A model generated the notes under the pieces. The model worked only from the letters and a program-made list of their open reading frames with translations. It made no database searches and was not told the origin of the DNA. Source: Roseomonas sp. E05 (GTDB lineage Bacteria; Pseudomonadota; Alphaproteobacteria; Acetobacterales; Acetobacteraceae). From it: 64,000 nt of DNA. The stretch's first letter is position 1. The number at the start of each line of letters is the position of its first letter. The stretch covers positions 1 to 64,000 of the forward strand of contig NZ_JASIRT010000009.1 in the NCBI RefSeq assembly GCF_030063475.1, in the 5' to 3' direction. The position numbers were made by a program, and so were the translations under genes. Positions 8,443-17,164 of the stretch are shown here, piece by piece.

Positions 8443-8907
8443 ATGCCCGGACTCTATTTCGAGGACCTGCCCGAGGGCCGCGTGATCGACGCCGAGTGGC
8501 GCCGCACGGTGACGGAAGCCGACAACGTGCTGTTCTGCGGCATGACCATGAACGTGGCGCGCCTGCATCTGGACGCCGAATACATGAAGGGTACCGAATT
8601 CGGCCGGCCGATTGTGAACTCGCTGTTCACGCTGGGGCTGATGATCGGCATGAGCGTGCACAACACGACGCAAGGCACCACCGTCGCCAATCTCGGCATG
8701 ACCGACGTGACCTTCCCGGCGCCCGTCTTCGCCGGCGACACGCTGCGGGTGCTGACCACCGTGGTTGGCGCCCGCGCCAGCCGCTCCCGCCCGGAGGCCG
8801 GCATCGTCACCTTCCGCCATGAGGCCTTCAACCAGCATGACGTGTTGGTGGCACGCTGTGGCCGTGCCGCGCTGATGTTGCGCCGGCCCGAAGGGGCGCC
8901 GGCATGA
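8443..8907 (+). CDS. MaoC-family hydratase
   Basis: A 154-residue hot-dog-fold enoyl-CoA hydratase-type protein. The hydratase motif region reads GMTMNVARLHLDAEY. His42 is kept, but the position of the usual catalytic Asp (Asp-x4-His) is Asn37. The neighbouring EFGRPIVNSLFTLGLM block is typical of MaoC proteins that act on mesaconyl-like CoA esters. It lies 18 bp after the acyl-CoA dehydrogenase gene and overlaps the CitE-like gene by 4 bases. The three steps together (dehydrogenate, hydrate, cleave) would break a branched or C5 dicarboxyl-CoA. Confidence 0.88.
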   Translation: MPGLYFEDLPEGRVIDAEWRRTVTEADNVLFCGMTMNVARLHLDAEYMKGTEFGRPIVNSLFTLGLMIGMSVHNTTQGTTVANLGMTDVTFPAPVFAGDTLRVLTTVVGARASRSRPEAGIVTFRHEAFNQHDVLVARCGRAALMLRRPEGAPA

Positions 8908-9749
8908 GGCTGCGCAGCCTGCTCTTCGCCCCGGCGGATTCCGAGCGCAAGCTCGCCAAGGCCCTGGCCAGCGAGGCCGATGCTGTCGTGCTGGATCTGG
9001 AGGACGCTGTCGGCCCACCGGCCAAGGAAGGCGCCCGCGCCGCACTGGCGGCGGCGCTGCCGGGCATGGCACGGCCCGGCGTGGTGGTGCGGGTGAATGC
9101 CCGGGGCACAGCCTGGTACCTCGCGGACCTCGCCGCCGTCGTGCCCGGCCGTCCGGCCGCGGTGATGCTGCCGAAATGCACGGGCATCGAGGACCTGCGC
9201 GCCCTCGACCACCACCTGGAGGCGCTGGAGACGGCGCATGGCCTGCCGCTGGGCGGCATCGCGGTGCTGGCGCTTGTGACGGAGACGGCGGCCTCGCTGC
9301 ACCGGCTCGACTATCGTGGCGCGCCGCGGCTGCGGGCACTGTGCTTCGGCGCGGAGGATCTCTCCTCCGACCTCGGCGTGCTGCCGCGCGACGCGGCAGG
9401 GATCTACGCCGCCCCGGTGGCGCAGGCGCGCGGCGCAATGCTGCTGGCGGCGGCGGCGGCCGGCCTGCCTGCGCTCGACACGCCCTTCCCCGATCCGCGC
9501 GACCTGCCGGGGCTGGAGCGCGAGACCCGGGCGGCGGCACGCGACGGCTTCGCCGGCAAGCTCTGCATCCACCCGGCGCAGGTGGCGCCGGTCAACGCGG
9601 CCTTCACTCCCTCTCCGGAGCGGCTGCGCTGGGCAGAGGCGGTGCATGCCGCCTTCACCGCCGATCCCGGCGCCGGCGTGCTGTCGCTGAAGGGGCAGAT
9701 GATCGAACCGCTGCACTGGCGTTTGGCTCGCCGCATCCTCGGACTCTGA
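8904..9749 (+). CDS. HpcH/HpaI aldolase, CitE-like (malyl/citramalyl-CoA lyase type)
   Basis: A 281-residue TIM-barrel lyase of the citrate lyase beta-subunit family. Conserved blocks are RSLLFAPADSERKL, AVVLDLEDAVGP (metal-binding Glu/Asp), ALVTETAASL, CFGAEDLSSDLG and KLCIHPAQVAPVN. Relatives cleave malyl-CoA, methylmalyl-CoA or citramalyl-CoA into acetyl- or propionyl-CoA and a 2-oxoacid. The start overlaps the MaoC stop (ATGA). With the dehydrogenase and hydratase it completes a plausible beta-oxidation-like route ending in retro-aldol cleavage; the exact substrate is not determined. Confidence 0.9.
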   Translation: MRLRSLLFAPADSERKLAKALASEADAVVLDLEDAVGPPAKEGARAALAAALPGMARPGVVVRVNARGTAWYLADLAAVVPGRPAAVMLPKCTGIEDLRALDHHLEALETAHGLPLGGIAVLALVTETAASLHRLDYRGAPRLRALCFGAEDLSSDLGVLPRDAAGIYAAPVAQARGAMLLAAAAAGLPALDTPFPDPRDLPGLERETRAAARDGFAGKLCIHPAQVAPVNAAFTPSPERLRWAEAVHAAFTADPGAGVLSLKGQMIEPLHWRLARRILGL

Positions 9750-10846
9750 AGGAAGCCAGGGTCATCATGCCGGCTCTGCTTCGGCCCGCCTTGGGGTGAT
9801 ACGTCATGTCCGAGGCGTGCTGGAGGGCGTGACGCATACTGCTCGGTTTGGGATCGGGAGCCGCCGCCTGACCTTCCGAGGCAAAGGATCGCACCGCCAC
9901 CATCTGACCTTCGCCACACCCGCCTGAGTTCTCATCTGCCTCCCTCCGATGAGGCGGCTCTACCGGGCGTTCTAAGGTGAGGGCTTTGTCCGTGCTGATC
10001 CATAGCGACGGCTCGGCGCGCTTCCCGGCATCCTCTCGGCGGGGGCGCTCCGAAAAAGGGCTTGCACGGGGCGTTTTGCCAGACACCGGTTGCTCTGACA
10101 GCCAAGGTCGCCAAGGAGATCTCACCGCCAGGCAGGTTGACGAAAGGCCCGCCTGAGTCAGGCAACACCGCTCCAGGCGCGCCTCTGGCCCAATGTGACG
10201 CCTCTGAGCTTTGTGGACACTGCACCCGAGGGCGGGAAGGGGCGGCTGCTGCAAATGCGAAGCGGGTTAAGGCGACTGCAAGGCTCGCCGATCAAGCAAG
10301 CGTCGCAATCAGGAGGGGCGCATTGATGATTGATCATCGTCATACAATCTTCCCTATGTGTGGGATTCATGCGTGGCAAAGCCAAGGGAGTTTTGAGTAA
10401 GCCTCTGAAATATAAAGAATATTTCTGTGTGACATGAAAGCGGCCATCCGACGATCTCTCAAGAATTGTCATATTGACGGTATCAAAGGGACAGGACTAG
10501 GCTTCCCTCAATCCGCTGAGGAAAACGCCATGGCTGAGGATGCAGCTTTGTTCGAGCGAGGGCCGCCAAGCTGTGGCGGAGGGCTGGGGGCGGACTAGGT
10601 CGGCAGTTCGGCCGTCAGCCGGCGACGCTCCAAGCGCCGCCCACGCCAGCACGCCGGAGGCGGAGCAGGACGCGCTGGACGCTGCGGAGGCGATCATGGC
10701 GGCGCTGCTTTACGCGTTCGGCTGCGATGCCTTTCGAGCGGTGCACGAGGCGTTGATCAAGGGAGAGGCGCAGCCTCCATCAAGAGAATAGCGCAACCCG
10801 CGAACGCATGAGCCGGCGCCAAGCCCGGCCCTGGAGGAAGACATCC
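9750..10846. other. 1.1-kb stretch with no gene I can support
   Basis: Several overlapping open frames exist on both strands, but none gives a recognisable protein. A frame at 10540-10791 (83 residues, ending in an EQDALDAAEAIMAALLYAFG stretch) could be a small hypothetical. The part from 10320 to 10500 is unusually AT-rich for this genome. It contains GATGAT-TG-ATCATC (10325-10338) plus ATTGTC and ATTGACGG blocks near 10465-10480. These resemble half-sites of the GntR element at 20953 and could form the promoter and operator of the ABC-importer operon. Confidence 0.4.
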
Positions 10847-12076
10847 ATGATGACGATCACCCGGCGCGCCCTGATGGGCAGCGCCCTGGCAATGCCTGCC
10901 ATCATCCACGGCACAGCGCACGCGCAGCCCAGCGCCATCAAGCTCGCGCTGCTGGCGCCGCTCTCCGGGCCATTCGCGCGGCAGGGCGAGTTGATGCGCC
11001 TGGGGGCCGAACTCGGCGTCGAGGATGTCAACCGGAACGGCGGCATCAAGGCTCTCGGCGGCGCGAAGCTCGACCTCGCCATTGCCGATGCAGGCGCCAA
11101 TGTGGAGCAGGTCACGGCTGCCACGCAGCGCCTGGCCGCTGACCGCGACCTGATCGCAGGAATGGGCGCCTGGGCATCCTCCTTCACCCTGGCGGCAACC
11201 GAGGTGACGGAGCGCGCCAAGTTGCCCTGGGTGACGCTCTCCTGGGCCGACAGCATCACCGAACGCGGCTTCCACTATGTCATCGCCACTTCGCCGCCCT
11301 CCAGCAAGATCATTCCAGCAGCGCTGGAGCCGCTCCTGGCGCTGGCCGGCAAGTCGGTCGGCAAGAAGCCGGGCACGATCGCCTGTATCAACGACGACAC
11401 CGCGGTCAATCAGGCGAACATGGAGCCGCTGCGCAACGGTGGTTTCGCGAAGCTTGGCCTCAAGACCGTGATGGACGAGAATTTCAGCGTGCCATTGTCG
11501 GATGCGGCACCGCTGATCCAGCGCCTGCGCCGCGCCCGACCGGATCTGGTGCTGCTGGGCACGACCGCGACCTCGGATTCCCGCCTGCTGCTGCAGACGC
11601 TGACGGAGTTCGGGCTCGGCCAGGGCAAGGTGCCGGTGATCGCCCCTTCCGCCAACTGGGGCACGCCGGAGATGCTGAAGAACATGGGAACCACCTACCT
11701 CGAAGGCGTCATTGGCGTCGCGGGCAACTGGAGCTCGAAGCAGCAGGCCGCGCTCAATCAGGATCTGCTGCAGCGCTCGAAGGAGCCCTGGCTGATCCAG
11801 GATACGCTCTCGCTCTACGGCCATGTGCAGCTCATCGCCGATGCGTTGGAGCGCGCCGGAAAGGCCGACCGCGACGCGCTGATGGCTGCGCTGCTGGCAA
11901 CCGATACGACCGAAGGGCCGGCGAAGCTGTTCCTCGGCGACCGGCTGCGATTCGAGAAGAACGGCCGGCGAGCCAACCCCGTGCCGGCGGTCTTCCAGTG
12001 GAAGGGCGGCAAGCCGCTGACGGTGCTGCCCGAAGCCGACGCCGAGGCAGAGCTCTCCTGGCCGCAGCCGGGTTGA
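10847..12076 (+). CDS. ABC importer substrate-binding protein, branched-chain amino acid (LivK) type
   Basis: A periplasmic binding protein of 409 residues, type I fold. The signal peptide starts with TRRALMGSALAMPA and ends at AHA-Q. The mature protein opens IKLALLAPLSGPFARQGE, the usual LivK-like start, and contains ADAGANVEQV and VIAPSANWGTPE. I chose ATG 10847 because GGAGGAAG lies 8 bases before it; an in-frame ATG at 10808 would add 13 residues before the signal. It heads a LivK-LivH-LivMG-LivF operon followed by catabolic enzymes, so the ligand may be an aromatic or organic acid rather than an amino acid. Confidence 0.92.
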   Translation: MMTITRRALMGSALAMPAIIHGTAHAQPSAIKLALLAPLSGPFARQGELMRLGAELGVEDVNRNGGIKALGGAKLDLAIADAGANVEQVTAATQRLAADRDLIAGMGAWASSFTLAATEVTERAKLPWVTLSWADSITERGFHYVIATSPPSSKIIPAALEPLLALAGKSVGKKPGTIACINDDTAVNQANMEPLRNGGFAKLGLKTVMDENFSVPLSDAAPLIQRLRRARPDLVLLGTTATSDSRLLLQTLTEFGLGQGKVPVIAPSANWGTPEMLKNMGTTYLEGVIGVAGNWSSKQQAALNQDLLQRSKEPWLIQDTLSLYGHVQLIADALERAGKADRDALMAALLATDTTEGPAKLFLGDRLRFEKNGRRANPVPAVFQWKGGKPLTVLPEADAEAELSWPQPG

Positions 12077-12088
12077 TCGGGAGGCCGC

Positions 12089-13048
12089 GTGTCCATGGCA
12101 TTCGCGGGTCACATCGAGGCGCTGCTGCAGATTCTCACCGCCGGCCTGCTGCTCGGTTGCCTCTATGGGCTGATGTGCGCGGGGTTGGGATTGATCTTCG
12201 GCATCATGCGCGTGATCAATTTCGCCCAGGGCGAATTCATGATGCTGGCGATGTATGCCGGGCTGACCGGCGTGGCCGTGCTGGCGCCCGGCCGCTCCTG
12301 GGCGTTCGCCACGGCGATGCTGGTGGCCTGCGCCGTGGCGGCGCTCTTCTATGGCCTCGGCGCGCTGACACATTGGGCGCTGGTCAGCCGGGTGTCGGGT
12401 GCCAGGGCAGTGGGTACCGCGGATGCCGGACATACGGGCCAGCTCATCCTGACGCTCGGCCTGTCGCTGGTGCTGCAAAATGGCGGGCTGATGCTGTTCG
12501 GCTCGTCCCCGGTGTCGATCCCCAATGATGCCGCAGTCCGCTCCTGGACGATGGAGTTCGCCGAGGGTGACGTGATGCTGTTCGTCAACCAGGCGCGCGC
12601 CTTCTCGGCGCTGATGGCGGTCGCGGCTGTGCTGCTGACCATCCTGCTGATGGCGCGCACCGGCATCGGCCGCCAGCTGCGCGCCGTGGCCAACAACCCG
12701 ATCGCGGCCCTCTACATGGGTGTGAATGTGGACCGGGCGTTCCGCACCGCCTTCGGCATCGGCCTGGCCCTCACCGCGGTCGCCGGCGTCTGTGTCGCCA
12801 CCTTCTATCCCTTCCAGGCCTATACCGGCTTCGACTTCGTCATCATCATGTATGCGGGGGTCGTATTGGGCGGGATGGGCAGCGTCGGTGGTGCCTTCCT
12901 CGGCGGGCTGCTCATCGGCCTGGTGCAGCAGCTCTCGACCCTCGTGTTGCCGCCGCAACTGCAGAACACCGCGGTCTTCATCGTCTTCCTGGCTGTCCTG
13001 CTGATCCGGCCGCAGGGCCTGTTCGGCCGTGGCGTGGAGCGTGCGTGA
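12089..13048 (+). CDS. ABC importer permease, LivH type
   Basis: A 319-residue inner-membrane permease with about eight hydrophobic segments. It carries the LivH signature INFAQGEFMMLAMYAG near the N-terminus and a GVVLGGMGSVGGAFLGGLL coupling region near the C-terminus. GTG 12089 is the likely start because GGAG lies 5 bases upstream; ATG 12095 is possible. It follows the binding-protein gene by 12 bases and its stop overlaps the next start (TGATG), indicating coupled translation. Confidence 0.92.
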   Translation: MSMAFAGHIEALLQILTAGLLLGCLYGLMCAGLGLIFGIMRVINFAQGEFMMLAMYAGLTGVAVLAPGRSWAFATAMLVACAVAALFYGLGALTHWALVSRVSGARAVGTADAGHTGQLILTLGLSLVLQNGGLMLFGSSPVSIPNDAAVRSWTMEFAEGDVMLFVNQARAFSALMAVAAVLLTILLMARTGIGRQLRAVANNPIAALYMGVNVDRAFRTAFGIGLALTAVAGVCVATFYPFQAYTGFDFVIIMYAGVVLGGMGSVGGAFLGGLLIGLVQQLSTLVLPPQLQNTAVFIVFLAVLLIRPQGLFGRGVERA

Positions 13049-14808
13049 TGCAGTTTCTTGCACCTCCCGGCCGGCAGCTCGCGGTGTTGGCCGTCCTTCT
13101 CCTGTGCGGCACAGCCTCGGCGTTCGTGATCAGCGGGTACGAGCTGCTGATCATCTCCCTGGTCGGCATCTGGGCCATGCTCGGCCTGTCATGGAACATT
13201 CTGGGCGGCTATGGCGGGCTGGTCAGCTTCGGCCATGCTGCCTTCTTTGGCGGCGGCGCTTATACCGTCGCGATCCTGTTCCATGACTACGGCGTCACGC
13301 CATGGATCGGCTGCCTGCTGGGCGCCGCGGTCGGCGCGCTGCTCGCCGTGATGATCGGCGCCGTCACCTTCCGGCTGAAGGGCCACTACTTCAGCCTGGC
13401 CATGCTCGCCTACCCGCTGGCACTGATCCCGGTCTTCACCTGGGCCGGATGGTCCGAAGTGGCGCTGCCACTGCAACGCCAGGACCCGCTGCACTACATG
13501 CAGTTCGCCGATCCGCGAATCATGCCGCTGATCGTCCTCGGCGCGCTTGGGGTTGCGCTCTATGTCTGCCTGCGCATCGAGCGGACGCGGCTCGGCCTGC
13601 AGCTTTACGCCATCCGGCAGAACGAGCTTGCGGCGCAATGCGCGGGCATCTCCACGTTGCGCACCAAGCTCGTGGCCAGCGCTATCTCCGGCGCGATCGC
13701 GGGGCTGGCCGGCAGCCTGTATGCGACCATCGTGCTGGTGATCACGCCGGGCTCGGTCTTCGGCATGCTGGTCTCGGCTCAGGCACTGATCGTTTCCATG
13801 TTCGGCGGCCTCGGCGCGGCCTGGGGGCCGTTGATCGGCGCCGTCATCCTGGTCCCGATGGCCGAGTTGCTGAATGCGACCATTGGCGCGCGGCTCCCCG
13901 GCATGCAGGGCGTCGTGTTCGGCATCGCGATCATGGCGGTCATCCTGTTCCGGCCGCAGGGCATCTACTGGGCAGTGCGCGACTCCTTCGCGCATGGCAG
14001 CGCGCCCGTGCCCGAGGCGCCCACAGTGGAGGCGGCCACCACATCGCATCCCGCCTACCACGAGGCAACCGGCGAGCCGTTGCTCGTGGTGCGCGATATC
14101 TCGGTTCAGTTCGGCGGACTGCAGGCCTTGTCCGACGTGTCGCTCGAGGTGCGGCGCGGCGAGATCCTGGGCATCATCGGCCCGAACGGCGCCGGTAAGA
14201 CGACGCTGTTCAACGTGCTGAACGGCATCGTGCGCGCCACTGCCGGTTCGGCGAAGCTCGAGGGCCTTGAACTGCTCGGCAAGGCGCCGCAGGAGGTCAG
14301 CGCACTTGGTGTCGCCCGCACCTTCCAGACGGTACGGGCTTTCCCGCGGCTCACCCTGCTTGAGAATGTCGTGGTCGGCGCCTTCGGGGTGAACAAGGAG
14401 GATCAGGCGGCGCTGCAGGCGGCACGTGCCATGCTGACGCGCGTCGGTTTGGCAGGCCGCGCACTGGTGCCGGCCTCGCAGCTCACCAACCGCGAGCTGC
14501 GGCTGATGGAGCTGGCCCGGGCGCTCGCCTCGAACCCGAAGCTGATCCTGATGGACGAGAGTTTCGCCGGCCTGTCCAGCGCGGATGTCGAGGTCATGAT
14601 GCGCCAGATCCGGCGCCTGGCGGCAGAGGGCATGACGGTGGTGATCATCGAGCACACAATGACCGCCATGGTGCGGCTGGCCACCCGCTTCGTGGTGCTG
14701 GACCGGGGCCGCAACCTCGCGGCCGGCCTCCCGGAGGACGTGGTGCGCGACCCGGAGGTCGTCTCGGCCTATCTCGGCAAGCGGTGGGTCGAGCATGCTG
14801 GCGCTTGA
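13048..14808 (+). CDS. Fused ABC importer permease and ATPase (LivM-LivG)
   Basis: A 586-residue fusion. Residues 1-310 form a LivM-type permease (WNILGGYGGLVSFGHAAFFG; RPQGIYWA at its end). After a roughly 35-residue linker comes a LivG ATPase with Walker A GPNGAGKTTLFN, Walker B LILMDE and switch His in IIEHTM. The ABC signature is degenerate (LTNRELRLMELARAL), which LivG proteins tolerate. ATG 13048 overlaps the LivH stop as TGATG; GTG 13045 is also possible. The 3' end overlaps livF by 14 bases. The fusion fixes permease-to-ATPase stoichiometry on one side of the transporter. Confidence 0.93.
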   Translation: MQFLAPPGRQLAVLAVLLLCGTASAFVISGYELLIISLVGIWAMLGLSWNILGGYGGLVSFGHAAFFGGGAYTVAILFHDYGVTPWIGCLLGAAVGALLAVMIGAVTFRLKGHYFSLAMLAYPLALIPVFTWAGWSEVALPLQRQDPLHYMQFADPRIMPLIVLGALGVALYVCLRIERTRLGLQLYAIRQNELAAQCAGISTLRTKLVASAISGAIAGLAGSLYATIVLVITPGSVFGMLVSAQALIVSMFGGLGAAWGPLIGAVILVPMAELLNATIGARLPGMQGVVFGIAIMAVILFRPQGIYWAVRDSFAHGSAPVPEAPTVEAATTSHPAYHEATGEPLLVVRDISVQFGGLQALSDVSLEVRRGEILGIIGPNGAGKTTLFNVLNGIVRATAGSAKLEGLELLGKAPQEVSALGVARTFQTVRAFPRLTLLENVVVGAFGVNKEDQAALQAARAMLTRVGLAGRALVPASQLTNRELRLMELARALASNPKLILMDESFAGLSSADVEVMMRQIRRLAAEGMTVVIIEHTMTAMVRLATRFVVLDRGRNLAAGLPEDVVRDPEVVSAYLGKRWVEHAGA

Positions 14809-15502
14809 AGGGGTTGAGGTTCGCTATGGCGGCCTGATCGCGCTGCGCGACGTGTCGCTGCAGGTGAACCAGGGCGAGGTCGTCGCCGTGATCGGCCCGA
14901 ACGGCGCTGGCAAGACCACGTTGTTCAAGGCGGTCTCGGGCGTCGTGCCGCTGGTCGCCGGCAGCATCCGTCTGGAAGGCGAGCCGATCGAACGGCTATC
15001 GCCGGCGCTGCGCCCGCATCGTGGCATCGCGCATGTCCCGGAAGGAAGGCAGGTTTTCGGCGACCTGACGGTGGAGGAGAATCTGCAACTCGGCACCGTC
15101 GCCCTGCGCGATCCGCGCGAGGCGGGGCGCGCCCTGCAGCGCTGCTATGATCTCTTTCCGGTGCTGTGGGAGCGGCGACAGCAACTGGCCGGCTCGCTGT
15201 CCGGCGGGCAGCAGCAGATGCTGGCCATCGGGCGCGGCATCGCTTCGCATCCGAGATTGCTGATGCTGGATGAACCCTCCATGGGACTCGCCCCGACCAT
15301 CGTGGACACCATCTTCGAATCCGTGCAGCGCCTCAACCGTGACGAGGGGCTGACGGTGTTGATCGTGGAGCAGCGCGCCATCGAGGCGATCGAGATCTGC
15401 GACCGCGGCTATGTGTTGTCCACCGGAGAGGTCGTGATGCGCGGCACGCGCGCCGAGCTGCTGGCCGACAAGAATCTGCGCGAAGCCTATCTGGGTGCAT
15501 GA
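14795..15502 (+). CDS. ABC importer ATPase, LivF type
   Basis: A 235-residue ATP-binding subunit. Walker A is GPNGAGKTTLFK, the signature is LSGGQQQMLAIGRGIA, Walker B is LLMLDEPSMGLAP, and the LIVEQRA switch region is typical of LivF. It overlaps the LivM-LivG gene by 14 bases and would pair with the LivG half of that fusion. Length and motifs are complete. Confidence 0.94.
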   Translation: MLALEGVEVRYGGLIALRDVSLQVNQGEVVAVIGPNGAGKTTLFKAVSGVVPLVAGSIRLEGEPIERLSPALRPHRGIAHVPEGRQVFGDLTVEENLQLGTVALRDPREAGRALQRCYDLFPVLWERRQQLAGSLSGGQQQMLAIGRGIASHPRLLMLDEPSMGLAPTIVDTIFESVQRLNRDEGLTVLIVEQRAIEAIEICDRGYVLSTGEVVMRGTRAELLADKNLREAYLGA

Positions 15503-15512
15503 GGAGGGCAGG

Positions 15513-16313
15513 ATGACCGATCTTCCGACCTATGAAGTGTTCGCTCTCCGCTACGCCATGCGGGAGGCGATGCGGTCCGATCATTTCATTGGCGGCGACC
15601 CGCATGATGGGCCGATGCCGATGGACTATTTCCTGTGGCTGATCCGTGGCGGCGGCCGCAGCATCGTCGTCGATTCCGGCTTCACCGCCGAGGTCGCCGC
15701 GCGCCGCAAGCGCACCTTCCTGCGCGATCCCATCGATGCGCTGCGCCTGCTGGGCGTCGAGGCGGAGACGGTCCGGGACGTTGTGCTGACGCATCTGCAC
15801 TACGACCATGTCGGCAACTTCCACCGCTTCCCTGTTGCCACCTTTCACCTGCAGGAGGCTGACCTGCATTTCGCCTGCGGGCGGCACATGCGCTACGGCC
15901 ATCTGCGCCACGCCTTCGAGGTGGAGGACGTGGTCGGCATCGTCCGGCTGAACTTCGCCGAGCGGGTGCGGCTGTACACCGGCCAGGTCGATCTGGCACC
16001 CGGCATCACGCTGCATCCGGCGCCGGGACATTCGGCGGGGCTGCAGTTCGTGCGCGTGAACACCGTGCGGGGGGCGGTGGTGCTCGCCTCCGACGTCACG
16101 CACTTCTACGAGAATATGGAGAAGGGGCGGCCTTTCCCCACCTGCGTCAGCGTGGCCGACATGCTGGAAAGCCATGACCGGTTGCGTGCCGCCGCTCCCA
16201 GTCCGGCGCATATCGTCCCCGGGCATGATCCGCTGGTGATGCGGCGCTACCCGGCCGTGTCGGCCGAGCTGGAGGGCATCGCCGTGCGGCTGGACGTGCC
16301 GCCCGCCGCCTGA
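15513..16313 (+). CDS. Metallo-beta-lactamase-fold hydrolase, N-acyl-homoserine lactonase type
   Basis: A 266-residue MBL-fold enzyme. The dinuclear zinc ligands are THLHYDHVGN (His94, His96, Asp98, His99), PGHSAG, LASDVTHFYEN (bridging Asp) and VPGHDPLV. The overall pattern matches AhlD/AttM-type lactonases, but the flanking catabolic genes suggest hydrolysis of a lactone or ester intermediate as an alternative to quorum quenching. ATG 15513 follows GAGGAGGGCAGG, and the gene starts 10 bases after livF, so it is probably co-transcribed with the importer. Confidence 0.88.
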   Translation: MTDLPTYEVFALRYAMREAMRSDHFIGGDPHDGPMPMDYFLWLIRGGGRSIVVDSGFTAEVAARRKRTFLRDPIDALRLLGVEAETVRDVVLTHLHYDHVGNFHRFPVATFHLQEADLHFACGRHMRYGHLRHAFEVEDVVGIVRLNFAERVRLYTGQVDLAPGITLHPAPGHSAGLQFVRVNTVRGAVVLASDVTHFYENMEKGRPFPTCVSVADMLESHDRLRAAAPSPAHIVPGHDPLVMRRYPAVSAELEGIAVRLDVPPAA

Positions 16314-16444
16314 AGCGCTGCGAAGGAGATCCGCATGGCCATTTCCAGATCCGCGCGGTGCCACCGCCCGCACAAGGTCGCTCCCTTTATTCTGCGCCAG
16401 CAAGGGGCGGCCGCAGCGAGGGTGATGCGCGAGGAAGCTGCGGC

Positions 16445-17164
16445 ATGAACGGGCGCGCCGTTGTCACCGGCGCAGGGAGCGGCATCGGCGCCGCAACCGT
16501 TCGCTGCCTGCTTGCCGAGGGATGGCGCGTTGCCTGCCTCGACCGCAATGCGGAGGCCGCGCGTGCCGTCGCCGATGGCCAGCCGGTCATCGTCGTGGAT
16601 GTCGCCGATGAGGCCGCGGTGATCCAGGCCATGGCCGAGGCGGAGGCGGAACTTGGCGGCATTGATGCGCTCGCCACCTGCGCCGGCATCTACGAGACGA
16701 CACCGTTCTTCGCGAGCACCGCCGAGACCTTTCGCCGGGTCAACGAGGTGAACGTGATCGGCAGCTTTCTCTGCATCCGCGAGGCGGCTCTCCGCATGGC
16801 GCCCGGCGCGCGGATCTGCACGGTCGGCAGTGTCGCCGGGCTGCGCGGCGGCGGGCTCGCCGGCACCGTGTCCTATGCCACCAGCAAGGGCGCGGTGATC
16901 ACCCTCACCAAGGCGGCGGCGCGCGAACTCGGGCCGCGCGGCATCGCCGTCAATACCGTGGCGCCGGGCATGATCGACACGCCCTTCGCCGCTGGCCCGC
17001 TGGCCGATCCCGCCATCCGGAAGCGGATCGAGGGCATGACCAGCTTCAATCGCCTGGGCACGCCGGAGGAGATCGCCGAGGTGATCACCTGGCTGCTCTC
17101 GCCCAAGGCGTCCTATCTGCATGGCGCGACGATCGTCGCCGATGCTGGCATGGTGATGTATTGA
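16445..17164 (+). CDS. Short-chain dehydrogenase/reductase
   Basis: An SDR of 239 residues. The NAD(P) site is VVTGAGSGIGAATV, the acidic residue after strand 2 (CLDRNAEAA) favours NAD, and the catalytic Ser and Tyr-x3-Lys are in TVGSVAG and SYATSKGAVI. The C-terminus ends ATIVADAGMVMY as in classical SDRs. I start at ATG 16445 after GAGGAAG; the frame is open further upstream without homologous sequence. The stop overlaps a TTG start of the next gene. Confidence 0.9.
   Translation: MNGRAVVTGAGSGIGAATVRCLLAEGWRVACLDRNAEAARAVADGQPVIVVDVADEAAVIQAMAEAEAELGGIDALATCAGIYETTPFFASTAETFRRVNEVNVIGSFLCIREAALRMAPGARICTVGSVAGLRGGGLAGTVSYATSKGAVITLTKAAARELGPRGIAVNTVAPGMIDTPFAAGPLADPAIRKRIEGMTSFNRLGTPEEIAEVITWLLSPKASYLHGATIVADAGMVMY

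Noticed and set aside
9932-10225. Minus-strand frame with a DSGGP motif resembling a serine protease
   Set aside because: No His or Asp motif and no further similarity; the match is too short.
10540-10791. 83-residue open frame before the ABC operon
   Set aside because: No ribosome-binding site or family match; only mentioned in the gap entry.
10757-13063. 768-residue minus-strand open frame
   Set aside because: It is antisense to livK and livH; high GC keeps it open.
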